Positions 1-6,414 of a stretch of 6,976 nt of DNA are shown here, piece by piece; position 1 is the stretch's first letter; every line of letters starts with the position of its first letter. The notes under the pieces are model-generated. The model was not told where the DNA came from, searched no databases, and saw only the letters and a list, made by a program, of their open reading frames with translations. This DNA is from Xanthobacteraceae bacterium (GTDB lineage Bacteria; Pseudomonadota; Alphaproteobacteria; Rhizobiales; Xanthobacteraceae), in assembly GCA_030043175.1 (NCBI GenBank), contig JASHYD010000754.1, forward strand, positions 1 through 6,976, read 5' to 3'. The position numbers and the translations under genes are program-made.

Positions 1-148
1 CATCGAGGATGGTGCGCTCACCACCTGCCTCATAGTTGAGGGCGATCGAGATCGCGACGCGCGCGTTGCCCGGCCAGCGCGGATGCGGCGGGTGGGCACC
101 ATAGCCCCGCATATCCCGGAGGTAAGGCGCCTTGGTCACGAATGCCAT
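1..148 (-). CDS. PuuE-like allantoinase / polysaccharide deacetylase (NodB fold), N-terminal 49 codons, cut by left edge
   Basis: Only the first 49 codons are inside the window. Reading leftwards from ATG at 148, residues 8-17 are PYLRDMRGYG, followed by HPPHPRWPGNARVAIS and then LNYEAGGER (residues 37-45). This is the characteristic opening of the cofactor-independent allantoinase PuuE and related polysaccharide deacetylases, which start YPRDxxGYG, then PP-P-WPG, then VLNYEEGGE. The NodB catalytic domain itself would lie outside the window. PuuE hydrolyses allantoin to allantoate in purine breakdown, but many relatives of this family have unknown substrates, so only the family is assigned. 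An in-frame ATG at 196 would add 16 residues (starting MICFDRDRK). The 148 start is preferred because it begins at the usual distance before the RDMxGYG motif and because a TTGACA -35-like box lies between the two ATGs. Neither start has a good ribosome binding site. It is transcribed in the same direction as the amidohydrolase genes to the right. Confidence 0.85.
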   Translation of the reverse strand, partial: MAFVTKAPYLRDMRGYGAHPPHPRWPGNARVAISIALNYEAGGERTILD

Positions 149-156
149 TTCGCGTG

Positions 157-186
157 CATATCCGCCAGCTTTGCGATCTCTGTCAA
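157..186 (-). promoter_or_regulatory. Possible sigma-70-type promoter for the PuuE-like gene
   Basis: On the minus strand a perfect TTGACA lies at 186-181. It is followed after 18 bases by GATATG at 162-157, a poor -10 match (3 of 6). Transcription would then begin around 150, almost at the ATG at 148, giving a near-leaderless message. The -35 match is good but the -10 is weak, so this is tentative. An AT-rich inverted repeat overlaps its upstream side. Confidence 0.25.
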
Positions 187-199
187 AACATATCATGTT
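187..199. repeat. Short AT-rich inverted repeat upstream of the PuuE-like gene
   Basis: AACAT-ATC-ATGTT forms a 5-base inverted repeat with a 3-base centre, inside a locally AT-rich patch of an otherwise GC-rich region. It sits just upstream of the possible -35 box of the PuuE-like gene, where a regulator could bind. A repeat this short can occur by chance. It also overlaps the alternative ATG at 196. Confidence 0.25.
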
Positions 200-319
200 A
201 TATTGGCGCGTAGAGTTGAGCCGCCGCATCGGACCGGCCTTCCCGTGCCGCTCGCAAAAATCCGAAACAAGGACTGCAAGTTTGCATCAATTCGGTCGAC
301 GTTAGCTCACCGAAAACAC

Positions 320-326
320 GGAAGGA
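320..326 (+). promoter_or_regulatory. Ribosome binding site of the secreted-protein remnant
   Basis: GGAAGGA lies 6 bases before ATG at 333 on the plus strand. The good match and spacing support the view that a real gene once began here, even though its reading frame is now broken. Confidence 0.5.
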
Positions 327-332
327 TAGAAC

Positions 333-451
333 ATGATGCGAGCCCCCGCTCTTGCCCTCTTCTACTAGGTGCCAGCGCCGGCGCGCAAGAGCGCTTCCAG
401 CCAGTCGCCAAAGATGGGGCAGCGTTTCGTCTCGATGCTGTTTGGTTTTAA
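333..451 (+). pseudogene. Frameshifted, truncated 5' end of a secreted-protein gene
   Basis: From ATG at 333 the plus strand reads MMRAPALAL and meets a TAG at 366-368. Moving back one base near position 359 gives LLLGASAGAQERFQPVAKDG and then AAFRLDAVWF, ending at TAA 449-451. Joined, the two frames make a textbook signal peptide (basic N-end, Leu/Ala core, an Ala-Gly-Ala cleavage region before Gln) and about 18 residues of mature protein. A GGAAGGA ribosome binding site precedes it. A one-base deletion around 357-362 explains the break. The reading then ends abruptly one base from the stop codon of the convergent amidohydrolase gene, so the 3' part of the old gene appears to have been lost. 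The mature part is too short to name; small periplasmic or outer-surface proteins often start this way. No slippery heptamer suggesting programmed frameshifting is visible. The rest of the gap between 149 and 452 shows no other gene. Confidence 0.5.
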
Positions 452-452
452 A

Positions 453-1880
453 CTAGCCGCAAGTGAGGAAATCGGTAAACCAACGCGCAATTTCGACCTC
501 GATAGATCGCCAAGCGCCTTCCAGATCGCCATACCGAGAAGTGCGTGCTTTATAGAGCTTCCCAAGCTCTGTTTCGATCTGCGGCAGGTCGATGCCGGTC
601 GGCACGCCGTTCTCGACGATACGACGGCCAGCCACGATCACGTCCCGCACAAATCTGCTGTTGCCACGGCTGAAAAGAAGACCGATCGGGCTCACAGGCA
701 TCACGGCGTCCCTATCCAGCTCGTCGTAGTCAAGCACCGTAAAGTCTGCCGGCGCCCCTGGCTTGAGAGCGCCATCGCCCGGAGCGCCGATCGCGCGACG
801 CCCGTTCCTTACAACTGTCTGTAAGAATTCTTCAGTCGTCCAGTTAGGACTGAAGCCCTGGCCGCGATGAACAAGCTGGACGAGCCGCATCTCGCGAAGA
901 ATGTCGTCATCCTCGTCCAACGCTAAGCCGTCCACGCCGACACAAACCGGGCAACCGCAACGCTGCGCCTCCGCAACGGGAGCTAGGCCTGAACCAAGGT
1001 GAAGATTGGAGCTGAAGTTGGTCACAATGCGGACACCGCTCGCTGCGAGAAGATCAAGCTCCGTGCGCGTGGCGTGTACACAATGAGCCACAGTCAGGCG
1101 AGGCGAAAGAAAACCGATGTCGCTGAGATACCTCACCATTCCGCCCGGAAACTTATCATCGGCCCAGCGGCGCTGATACGGCGTCTCAAGAAGATGCATG
1201 TGAATGCGCCGCCCCGTGCGTGCGGATGCTTCGGCAATGGCCTCGAGCAGCGGCCGCGAACACCATTGCACACCGGCGGGCCCGAACTGGACATCTACCA
1301 TAGGAACAGCCGCAGCGATTTCTTGCGTGAGCGCAATGAGCTCCTTTGCTGGAACGGCGGGCTTCAGGAAGGTGTGCCGCACAACCTCGCTCACATCTTC
1401 AGGCAATCTGGCCAGAAGGCTCTCAGTGTCGCCGTAAACGAGAGGGTTTTGATCGCGAAGTGCCAAAGCAAAGCCGAGCCGAATGCCAACGTCTTTGGCA
1501 GCGCGCGCGATCGCCCGGGCCTCCTCGACCACGGTCATCTCGCCGCTCGGACGTGTGTAGTGGATCATCATCCCACCACAGCCCGCTTTAGCCGACCGTC
1601 CGAGAGCTGAGGCCGCGACAAGATAGGGGTCGGGCGGTGTGGCAAATGCAGAGCGCAGAATCCACGTTTCGAGGGGCATTCCAATCGCCCCGAATGACGA
1701 CAACCTCGGGCGCGCATGATCATGAGCGTTTATCAGAGCAGGAATAGTGAGGGAGCGCCGGGCCGAATGCGTCGTACCTGCCGTTATTTCGGCAATTGCG
1801 CCATCTCGGATGATCAGCGACACGTCATGTAGAATGCGAGCGTTGTCATCAAACAGATGGCTCGTTGAGAAAGTTGTCAT
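453..1880 (-). CDS. Metal-dependent amidohydrolase, chlorohydrolase / 8-oxoguanine deaminase / SAH deaminase-like
   Basis: This 475-residue cytoplasmic protein has the full set of residues expected of a mononuclear-metal amidohydrolase with an (alpha/beta)8 barrel. A small N-terminal beta region (about 1-45) is followed by H53-x-H55 in PALINAHDHARP. Next come H229 with E232 in HMHLLET, H266 in VAHCVHAT, the NFSSNLHLGSG segment (288-298), and D317 in VGVDGLALDED. This order matches the AtzA/TrzN, guanine/8-oxoguanine deaminase and S-adenosylhomocysteine deaminase group, whose members deaminate or dechlorinate N-heterocycles. A C-terminal part (about 370-430, KPGAPADFTVLDYDELD) is the usual composite domain. 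Length is normal for the family. ATG at 1880 is the first possible start after an in-frame TAA at 1931-1929. It lacks a Shine-Dalgarno sequence at proper spacing (GGAG lies about 18 bases upstream), so it may be translated weakly or via the upstream gene. It follows the CodA-like gene after 88 bases. The active site looks intact; the substrate is unknown. Confidence 0.87.
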   Translation of the reverse strand: MTTFSTSHLFDDNARILHDVSLIIRDGAIAEITAGTTHSARRSLTIPALINAHDHARPRLSSFGAIGMPLETWILRSAFATPPDPYLVAASALGRSAKAGCGGMMIHYTRPSGEMTVVEEARAIARAAKDVGIRLGFALALRDQNPLVYGDTESLLARLPEDVSEVVRHTFLKPAVPAKELIALTQEIAAAVPMVDVQFGPAGVQWCSRPLLEAIAEASARTGRRIHMHLLETPYQRRWADDKFPGGMVRYLSDIGFLSPRLTVAHCVHATRTELDLLAASGVRIVTNFSSNLHLGSGLAPVAEAQRCGCPVCVGVDGLALDEDDDILREMRLVQLVHRGQGFSPNWTTEEFLQTVVRNGRRAIGAPGDGALKPGAPADFTVLDYDELDRDAVMPVSPIGLLFSRGNSRFVRDVIVAGRRIVENGVPTGIDLPQIETELGKLYKARTSRYGDLEGAWRSIEVEIARWFTDFLTCG

Positions 1881-1901
1881 GCGTGTGTTGCCGATGTTCT
1901 C

Positions 1902-1969
1902 CGAGCAGGTAAGCGTCGGTCCTGTGTCTTAGGATGGAGACGCGCTAGCCAATGATTCGGCGAGCAGGT
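1902..1969. repeat. 9-base direct repeat flanking the gap between the two amidohydrolase genes
   Basis: CGAGCAGGT occurs at 1902-1910 and again at 1961-1969, 59 bases apart start to start, with the second copy touching the stop codon of the CodA-like gene. It may mark a small duplication or deletion scar, or be chance. No hairpin terminator was seen in this 88-base gap, so read-through between the two genes is plausible. Confidence 0.3.
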
Positions 1970-3252
1970 CAGCTGGCTCCGGCGAGATCGCGAAACAGAA
2001 CGCCGAGCTCAGCGGGGCTAACGCTTGGCTCTGCGTAAATTGCACCGCGCGGCCTCGTAAAGGCCAACTCCCCACCTCGCAGGCCAAGCAAAGGCTGAGC
2101 CAGTTCAGCCACAGCGGCGGCGGGTGTGCGACTCTCGAGCACGACAAGGTGAGCCGGCATACCGGGAGCCACGCCGTAGTCGCCAAGATTCATGAGGCGC
2201 GCCGCGCTCTCGCTTACCATATCAAAACAGGCATGCAGATCGGAAGGTGCTGCAAGTTGGGCGACATTGGCGTACAGGTTCGCCGCGCGAATGAGGGAGC
2301 AGTCGCCATAAGGCGTGAAGGGATTTAGGACATTATTGCTCGCGATCGAACATCCAACGCCCATCCGAAGCAGTTGATGAAGCGGAGCAACGCCACGAGG
2401 TTTGTTTGCGAAATAATTCCTACCCATCAAGAACAGGTCCGTTGCGGGCAACGCGGTGACTGCCACTCCGGCCTCTGCGAGACGGATGCCAGCACAAGTA
2501 AGCGCCTCTTCATTCAGGGACGAGAGCTTCGTAACATGGCCGACAGCAACACGCCCACCCCAGCGGTGTCTGTCGACCATCTTGCAAACGTCCACGAGCA
2601 AAGAGCCTTCCGGATTGAGATCAAAGTCGAGATGAAAATCGATATCCAGGTTATACCGGGTTGCCAGCGCAAAAACCCTTGCAATCTGCCCCTTGGGATC
2701 CGTGTCAGTGTAGGGGCAACCGCCGATCAAATCGGCCCCTCGCTGGCAGGCCTCCTCAAGCAGCTGTTCTGTGCCCGCATCATTGAGCAAACCCTCCTGA
2801 GGAAACACGCAGATCTGTATATCCACGAGCCGAGCGTAGCGGAATTTCAGCTCGCGAATGGCCGTGAAGCTTCTTAGGCCTATCCGGGGATCAACCTCCA
2901 CATGCGTTCGGATCCGATTTGTTCCGTGGCGAATGGCCATCAGCAGGGTTCGCTCGGCACGTTGGAATACATCATCTTCAGTGAATTCGCGCTTGGCCGC
3001 CGCAACCTCCGCTATCGCCTCCTCAAGGGTCGGTTGCGAACACGGACACCTCTCAGTCAGACACGACTTGTCGAGATGGAGATGTGTTTCGACAAAGCCA
3101 GGAAATACGAGCCTTCCCAGAACATCGAGCGTCGGCGCCGACGTCTCGAGCACGGGTGAGACTGCCATGATTCTCCCGTGGGCCACGCCAATGTCGACGA
3201 AAGGCTGGTGGTTCGAAAGCCTAGCTCCGCGCAGGACGAGATCGAGCGGCAC
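1969..3252 (-). CDS. Cytosine deaminase-like (CodA/AtzC-like) amidohydrolase with altered active-site residues
   Basis: This 427-residue protein aligns by eye along its length with E. coli cytosine deaminase CodA. Shared landmarks are FVETHLHLDK (metal ligands H57 and H59), IRTHVEVD (114-121), FPQEG (150-154, including the Gln that contacts the base in CodA), H207 in DFHLDFD, H239 in VGHVTK, and NLGDYGVAPGMPAHLVVL (355-372). Two key positions differ. The catalytic Glu of CodA (HCDE) aligns with F210, and the metal-binding Asp (GHDD) aligns with N306 in ASNNVLNPFTPYGD. The conserved look of this segment suggests a distinct subfamily rather than a damaged gene, so cytosine deamination should not be assumed. 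A cysteine cluster (C64, C69, C71) follows the HxH motif. The start is GTG at 3252, chosen because AAGGAGG lies 10 bases upstream and the family's beta-strand opening begins immediately. It probably acts in the cytoplasm beside the next amidohydrolase. Confidence 0.85.
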   Translation of the reverse strand: MPLDLVLRGARLSNHQPFVDIGVAHGRIMAVSPVLETSAPTLDVLGRLVFPGFVETHLHLDKSCLTERCPCSQPTLEEAIAEVAAAKREFTEDDVFQRAERTLLMAIRHGTNRIRTHVEVDPRIGLRSFTAIRELKFRYARLVDIQICVFPQEGLLNDAGTEQLLEEACQRGADLIGGCPYTDTDPKGQIARVFALATRYNLDIDFHLDFDLNPEGSLLVDVCKMVDRHRWGGRVAVGHVTKLSSLNEEALTCAGIRLAEAGVAVTALPATDLFLMGRNYFANKPRGVAPLHQLLRMGVGCSIASNNVLNPFTPYGDCSLIRAANLYANVAQLAAPSDLHACFDMVSESAARLMNLGDYGVAPGMPAHLVVLESRTPAAAVAELAQPLLGLRGGELAFTRPRGAIYAEPSVSPAELGVLFRDLAGAS

Positions 3253-3262
3253 CGAAAGGACG

Positions 3263-3269
3263 CCTCCTT
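3263..3269 (-). promoter_or_regulatory. Strong ribosome binding site deciding the GTG start of the CodA-like gene
   Basis: AAGGAGG on the minus strand is an ideal Shine-Dalgarno sequence, 10 bases before GTG at 3252. It is the best ribosome binding site in the window and supports a non-ATG start. It also shows that this gene can be translated independently of the damaged stretch before it. Confidence 0.7.
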
Positions 3270-3374
3270 GAGGGGTTTCTCGTTGTCATCGAGCCCGGCG
3301 GTCACGCCAATGGCTCCCCGCAGCATAAGGGAGAGGAAGTTGGATTCATCGTTGAGGTCAGCTGGAGTTGACGA

Positions 3375-3692
3375 TCAACAACGAGAAGCACCTGCTTCGC
3401 GTCCTTTTACTTGCGCTCGGACCTCCTCGATGCGATCGCACAATCCCGGTAAGACCCGTATGCGGGCAGTATGGATCAATACGCCGCCGACGTTTTGGAC
3501 GCAAATGCAACCTTTGGCCATTTCGGCCAACTCTGCATCGCGGTTCGAGAAGCCCATGAGGCGAAATTCGTCGGCGCGCAATAAGCGTCTCGCCCTGCGT
3601 GGGCATCGAGCCGGTCAAACGCAATGCCGGCGCCCGGCGCGCCGCGCGACATCGTCCGCCACGCCAATCGCGTTTCCGGTCGGCGTTTTTCC
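3375..3692 (-). pseudogene. Possible decayed coding remnant between the permease and the CodA-like gene
   Basis: The 440 bases between the PotC-like stop (3693) and the CodA-like start hold no intact gene of normal size, yet parts read like protein in the operon's direction. Immediately after the permease stop one frame gives GKTPTGNAIGVADDV. Neighbouring frames give GAPGAGIAFDRL and then TGSMPTQGETLI. The first frame returns with ADEFRLMGFSNRDAELAEMA, continues to DRIEEVRAQVKG and stops at 3375. Three shifts in the same direction would join them, consistent with the 3' end of a former gene that has lost its start. No family is assigned with confidence. As an alternative, the open frame 3375-3581 (68 codons) could be a real small protein, but it has no clear ribosome binding site. 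Between 3253 and 3374 only the ribosome binding site of the next gene is recognisable. Confidence 0.35.
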
Positions 3693-4511
3693 CTAATGCA
3701 TTTGACGAGTAAATCCAGCCAGTCTCTCTGCCAGTAGCATCAGCGCCAGCGTGAATATCACGATGACGCCGGAAGCAGCCGCCGTGCGCACGTCGAGGTT
3801 CGTGTCGATCTGCTGCCAGAGATGTATTGGCAGGACTTCGTTACGCTCGTCGGCGAGAAACAACGACACCGCTATGTTGTCAAACGATGCCATAAACGCA
3901 AGGAATGCGCCCGAACCAAGCCCTGGTGCGATCAGCGGCAGGGTTACGCGGCGAAACGTCATCCACGGCCCGCCGCCTAGACTGTGCGAGGCATCGAGAA
4001 GCGCCGGGTCGAGCTGAGACAGCGCCGCGATTGTGGTGCGAAGGACGAACGGCACGCAGACGATGACATGGCCAACCACCAGGAGCGGGATGCTCGGCGA
4101 AAGCCCGAGCTTGTTGATGTAGACCAGCGCCGCAAAACCGAATGCCAGCGCCGGTAAAAGCAGCGGGGATATGAACAGAAGGTCACAGGCTTTGACCCAG
4201 GCGGAACGGCTGCGCGCGATTGCAATCGACGCGGCCGTGCCGAGCAGCACGGCAAAAATCATGGTCCAGAAGGCGATGATGAGGCTGTTCCAGGCTGCTC
4301 GCTGCATCTGGTCGGCGTCGATGAGGGCGTGATACCAGCGCAGCGACAGGCCGGGTGGCGGGAAACGTAGCGATTCCGACGCCGTCAACGACGTAATCAG
4401 AACGACGATGGAGGGCGCGATGAGGAATAGCATCGCAAGGACCGTCATCGCTCCGAATACGAGTCGGAGCGAAAGGGAGTTCCAATCGTTTGGGTGCCTA
4501 GGCGCGGGCAT
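3693..4511 (-). CDS. ABC transporter inner-membrane permease, PotC-like
   Basis: This 272-residue protein is a polyamine-type ABC permease. Hydrophobic segments lie at about 17-42, 76-99, 108-132, 141-164, 199-218 and 242-265, the expected six. The cytoplasmic EAA loop, which docks on the ATPase, is DASHSLGGGPWMTFRRVTLP (173-192), with the conserved glycine and the following LPLIAPG. The start is ATG at 4511, which overlaps the end of the PotB-like gene by 14 bases. Such overlap is typical of translationally coupled permease pairs. A longer reading from TTG at 4553 would add 14 residues with no membrane or family features and is less likely. It would pair with the PotB-like protein to form the membrane channel for a small, perhaps cationic, solute. 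The last intact transporter gene ends here; the following stretch is damaged. Confidence 0.88.
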   Translation of the reverse strand: MPAPRHPNDWNSLSLRLVFGAMTVLAMLFLIAPSIVVLITSLTASESLRFPPPGLSLRWYHALIDADQMQRAAWNSLIIAFWTMIFAVLLGTAASIAIARSRSAWVKACDLLFISPLLLPALAFGFAALVYINKLGLSPSIPLLVVGHVIVCVPFVLRTTIAALSQLDPALLDASHSLGGGPWMTFRRVTLPLIAPGLGSGAFLAFMASFDNIAVSLFLADERNEVLPIHLWQQIDTNLDVRTAAASGVIVIFTLALMLLAERLAGFTRQMH

Positions 4512-5334
4512 AGATCTCGCTCTTTCGCCCCAGAGCGCCGAGCAGCCCGACAATGATCAGAACCGAAACCATGAACACGACAGAGATCGCGGCCGCAAAC
4601 GGCCAATTATTGGCGCCGACCGCCTGCTGATAGATGTGCAGTGGCATGTACACGAGGCGAGCGCCGCCGATCAAAGTCTGTGTCACGAAGGCGGTGACCG
4701 AGGCCGTATAGGTCAGGATGCACCCGGCAACGATGCCAGGCAATGACAACGGAACGGTCACGCACCACAGCGTTTTCCATTCGCCTGCCCCGAGTGCGCG
4801 CGAGGCGTCCACAAGATTCCGATCGATTTTCGATAACACCGTGAGGATCGGAAGTACCATCAGCGGCATCTGCACTTGCGCCAGGACCAGGACGACGCCG
4901 GCCTCCGTGTAGAGGAGTCTCACCGGCTCATCGGTGAGCCCGAGAGCGAGTATGCCCTTATTGATGATGCCTTGGCGGCCCAGGATAACGATCCACCCAA
5001 AGGTCCGCACAACCACGCTGGTCAGGATCGGCATGATCACCAAAAAGATGATCATGCTTTGCAAGCGCGCGCCGGCGTGAGCGCATACCCAGGCGATCGG
5101 ATAGCCGAAGGTTAGGCAGACCAACGTCGCCTTGGCGCCGAGCAGCAACGTCTCCCAGAGGATCGAGTAGTTAAACGAGTCGGTGAAAAACCTGGCGTAG
5201 TTGGCGAGCGTCCAAGTCCTCATAGCCACCTCGGCGTGCAAGGATAGCACAATGAGGACCAGGAGAGGCGCAACGAAGAACACGACGAATAAGGACGCGA
5301 GCGGAAGCGCGAGTTGGGACTGGCTAACCTTCAT
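4498..5334 (-). CDS. ABC transporter inner-membrane permease, PotB-like
   Basis: This 278-residue permease has an N-terminal membrane segment at about 10-32 and a periplasmic stretch containing WTLANYARFF (41-50). The latter is the WTLxNYxRFF motif frequent in PotB/PotH-type proteins. Further membrane segments lie at about 62-85, 93-119, 145-168, 200-222 and 244-267. The EAA loop is DASRALGAGEWKTLWCVTVP (176-195). Length and topology are those of the family. ATG at 5334 follows the stop of the binding-protein gene by 13 bases, with no strong ribosome binding site between them, so coupled translation is likely. In E. coli PotABCD this subunit forms the channel with PotC; by analogy it does so here with the next gene. 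Confidence 0.89.
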   Translation of the reverse strand: MKVSQSQLALPLASLFVVFFVAPLLVLIVLSLHAEVAMRTWTLANYARFFTDSFNYSILWETLLLGAKATLVCLTFGYPIAWVCAHAGARLQSMIIFLVIMPILTSVVVRTFGWIVILGRQGIINKGILALGLTDEPVRLLYTEAGVVLVLAQVQMPLMVLPILTVLSKIDRNLVDASRALGAGEWKTLWCVTVPLSLPGIVAGCILTYTASVTAFVTQTLIGGARLVYMPLHIYQQAVGANNWPFAAAISVVFMVSVLIIVGLLGALGRKSEIYARA

Positions 5335-5347
5335 GGCGCCGTCTGAG

Positions 5348-6397
5348 CTACACCTTGATCTCGCGGTTGAACCGGTCGATCAACGCACCGCGCTGTGGGT
5401 TGAGCTTGGCCCAATCGAAGCCGCGGATCTTCGCCAGATCATCGTGCGTCTTAGCGAGCGCCGTGGTGATGGCCCCCTGAAGCGGAACCTTGGAGTTGGT
5501 CGGGATGGCGTCGTAAGGCGGCTTGAGCATCTGCGCCTGGATGTTGGGGTCGAGGTGGAGGTCGATATACTTCACCCCAAGCGCCGGCTCAGCCGCATTC
5601 GCCACAAGGTGCAGGCTCGTTTCCCAGCCGACCGCGCCAGTGTCGGGAATGGCAAGTTCCACTGGCACGTCCTTCGCTCGCAACGTCTGCACGAAGTTGA
5701 AATTGTACGGCGCGATGTCGATCTGCTCCTGCTGCCACAGCGTCGCGAAGGCACCGAGATTGGCGGCGACCGCGCCGACGTTGGGCAGGAGTGTGCGCAG
5801 AGCCCTGAACGCAGGCTCGAAGTCGGTCTCGCTGCCACCCCGGATTCGGTTAAGTTCGGCCAAGAATGCCATGCCGAGCTGGCTGTTGAGCGCGGTGAGA
5901 CCCACTCGGCTCTTGTATTTCGGGTTCCACAAATCCTCCCAGCTTTTTGGCGGCGTGGTAATCTTCTGCGGGTTGTAGCCAATGCCAATCACCTGCATGG
6001 TGATCCTGGGGCCCCACTTGTCCTGGAATTTGGGGATCAGGCCGGAAAAATTCGGGGATTGCGCCACGGGGTATTCGACGATCAACCCTTCCTTTACGGC
6101 GTCGAGCACTTGCGGCGTGTCGAAGAATGCAACGTCGAACGGCGGCCTGTTGCCTTTGGCGGCGGTAAGACGCGCGACTTGATCGGTGCCGAGCACGATC
6201 GATTGCGTGACCGTGGCGCCGGTCGCCGACCGGAAGGCCGGCAGGATGATGTTGCGGTCGGCTTCGCTCCAGGTGCCCGGAAAGGTCGCAGCCACCAGGG
6301 TTTTTGCCTGAGCGCGCAAGATCGATGGCACGGCCAACATCCCGCCGAGCGTTGTTGCGCCGGAGAGCATCGTCCTGCGATCAAGGTGGCGTGCCAT
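5348..6397 (-). CDS. Periplasmic substrate-binding protein of a Pot-type ABC transporter
   Basis: This 349-residue secreted protein belongs to the PotD/iron-type extracellular solute-binding family (SBP_bac_6/8-like). The N-terminus has a twin-arginine-like signal: DRRTMLSG at 6-13, a hydrophobic Gly/Ala/Leu core, and an AQA cleavage site after residue 31. There is no lipobox. The mature part begins KTLVAATFPGTWSEADR and includes FDVAFFD, GIGYNP, SWEDLWNPKYKSRVG, LWQQEQIDIAPYNFN and TGAVGWETSLHLV, the usual order of landmarks in this family. W-E-D-L-W-x-P is especially typical. ATG at 6397 is supported by GAGGAG 6 bases upstream. It would bind the imported solute in the periplasm and deliver it to the two permeases. 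Known ligands of such proteins include spermidine, putrescine, ferric iron, thiamine and 2-aminoethylphosphonate. The ligand here is unknown, but the amidohydrolases downstream suggest a nitrogen-rich compound. Confidence 0.88.
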   Translation of the reverse strand: MARHLDRRTMLSGATTLGGMLAVPSILRAQAKTLVAATFPGTWSEADRNIILPAFRSATGATVTQSIVLGTDQVARLTAAKGNRPPFDVAFFDTPQVLDAVKEGLIVEYPVAQSPNFSGLIPKFQDKWGPRITMQVIGIGYNPQKITTPPKSWEDLWNPKYKSRVGLTALNSQLGMAFLAELNRIRGGSETDFEPAFRALRTLLPNVGAVAANLGAFATLWQQEQIDIAPYNFNFVQTLRAKDVPVELAIPDTGAVGWETSLHLVANAAEPALGVKYIDLHLDPNIQAQMLKPPYDAIPTNSKVPLQGAITTALAKTHDDLAKIRGFDWAKLNPQRGALIDRFNREIKV

Positions 6398-6403
6398 AAA
6401 TGA

Positions 6404-6409
6404 CTCCTC
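6404..6409 (-). promoter_or_regulatory. Ribosome binding site of the binding-protein gene
   Basis: GAGGAG on the minus strand lies 6 bases before ATG at 6397 and just after the stop of the ATPase gene. It fits the high expression usually needed for a periplasmic binding protein and fixes the start. Confidence 0.6.
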
Positions 6410-6414
6410 TACTG

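Noticed and set aside
375..384. Perfect 10-base palindrome GCGCCGGCGC considered as a terminator or operator
   Set aside because: It has no loop and no following T-run, and it lies within the Ala/Gly codons of the signal-peptide remnant, where such sequence is expected.
369..824. Plus-strand open frame of 151 codons
   Set aside because: It mostly lies opposite the C-terminus of the second amidohydrolase, has no domain, and runs in a different frame from the signal-peptide remnant.
999..1610. Plus-strand open frame of 203 codons inside the second amidohydrolase
   Set aside because: It is antisense to the conserved metal-binding motifs and shows no family features, so it is a shadow frame.
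3057..3326. Minus-strand 89-codon frame beginning before the CodA-like gene
   Set aside because: Its first 25 or so codons look protein-like, but most of it overlaps the well-supported N-terminus of the CodA-like enzyme in another frame, and it has no ribosome binding site of its own.
4512..4553. Longer PotC-like protein starting from TTG at 4553
   Set aside because: It needs a rare TTG start, adds 14 residues unlike the family, and overlaps the previous gene by 56 bases. ATG at 4511 gives a normal short overlap.
5201..6403. Long open frame of 400 codons on the plus strand opposite the permease and binding-protein genes
   Set aside because: It is a mirror of real minus-strand coding sequence in GC-rich DNA. 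Its translation is rich in Arg, His and Gly with no recognisable domain, while the opposite strand has clear family motifs throughout.
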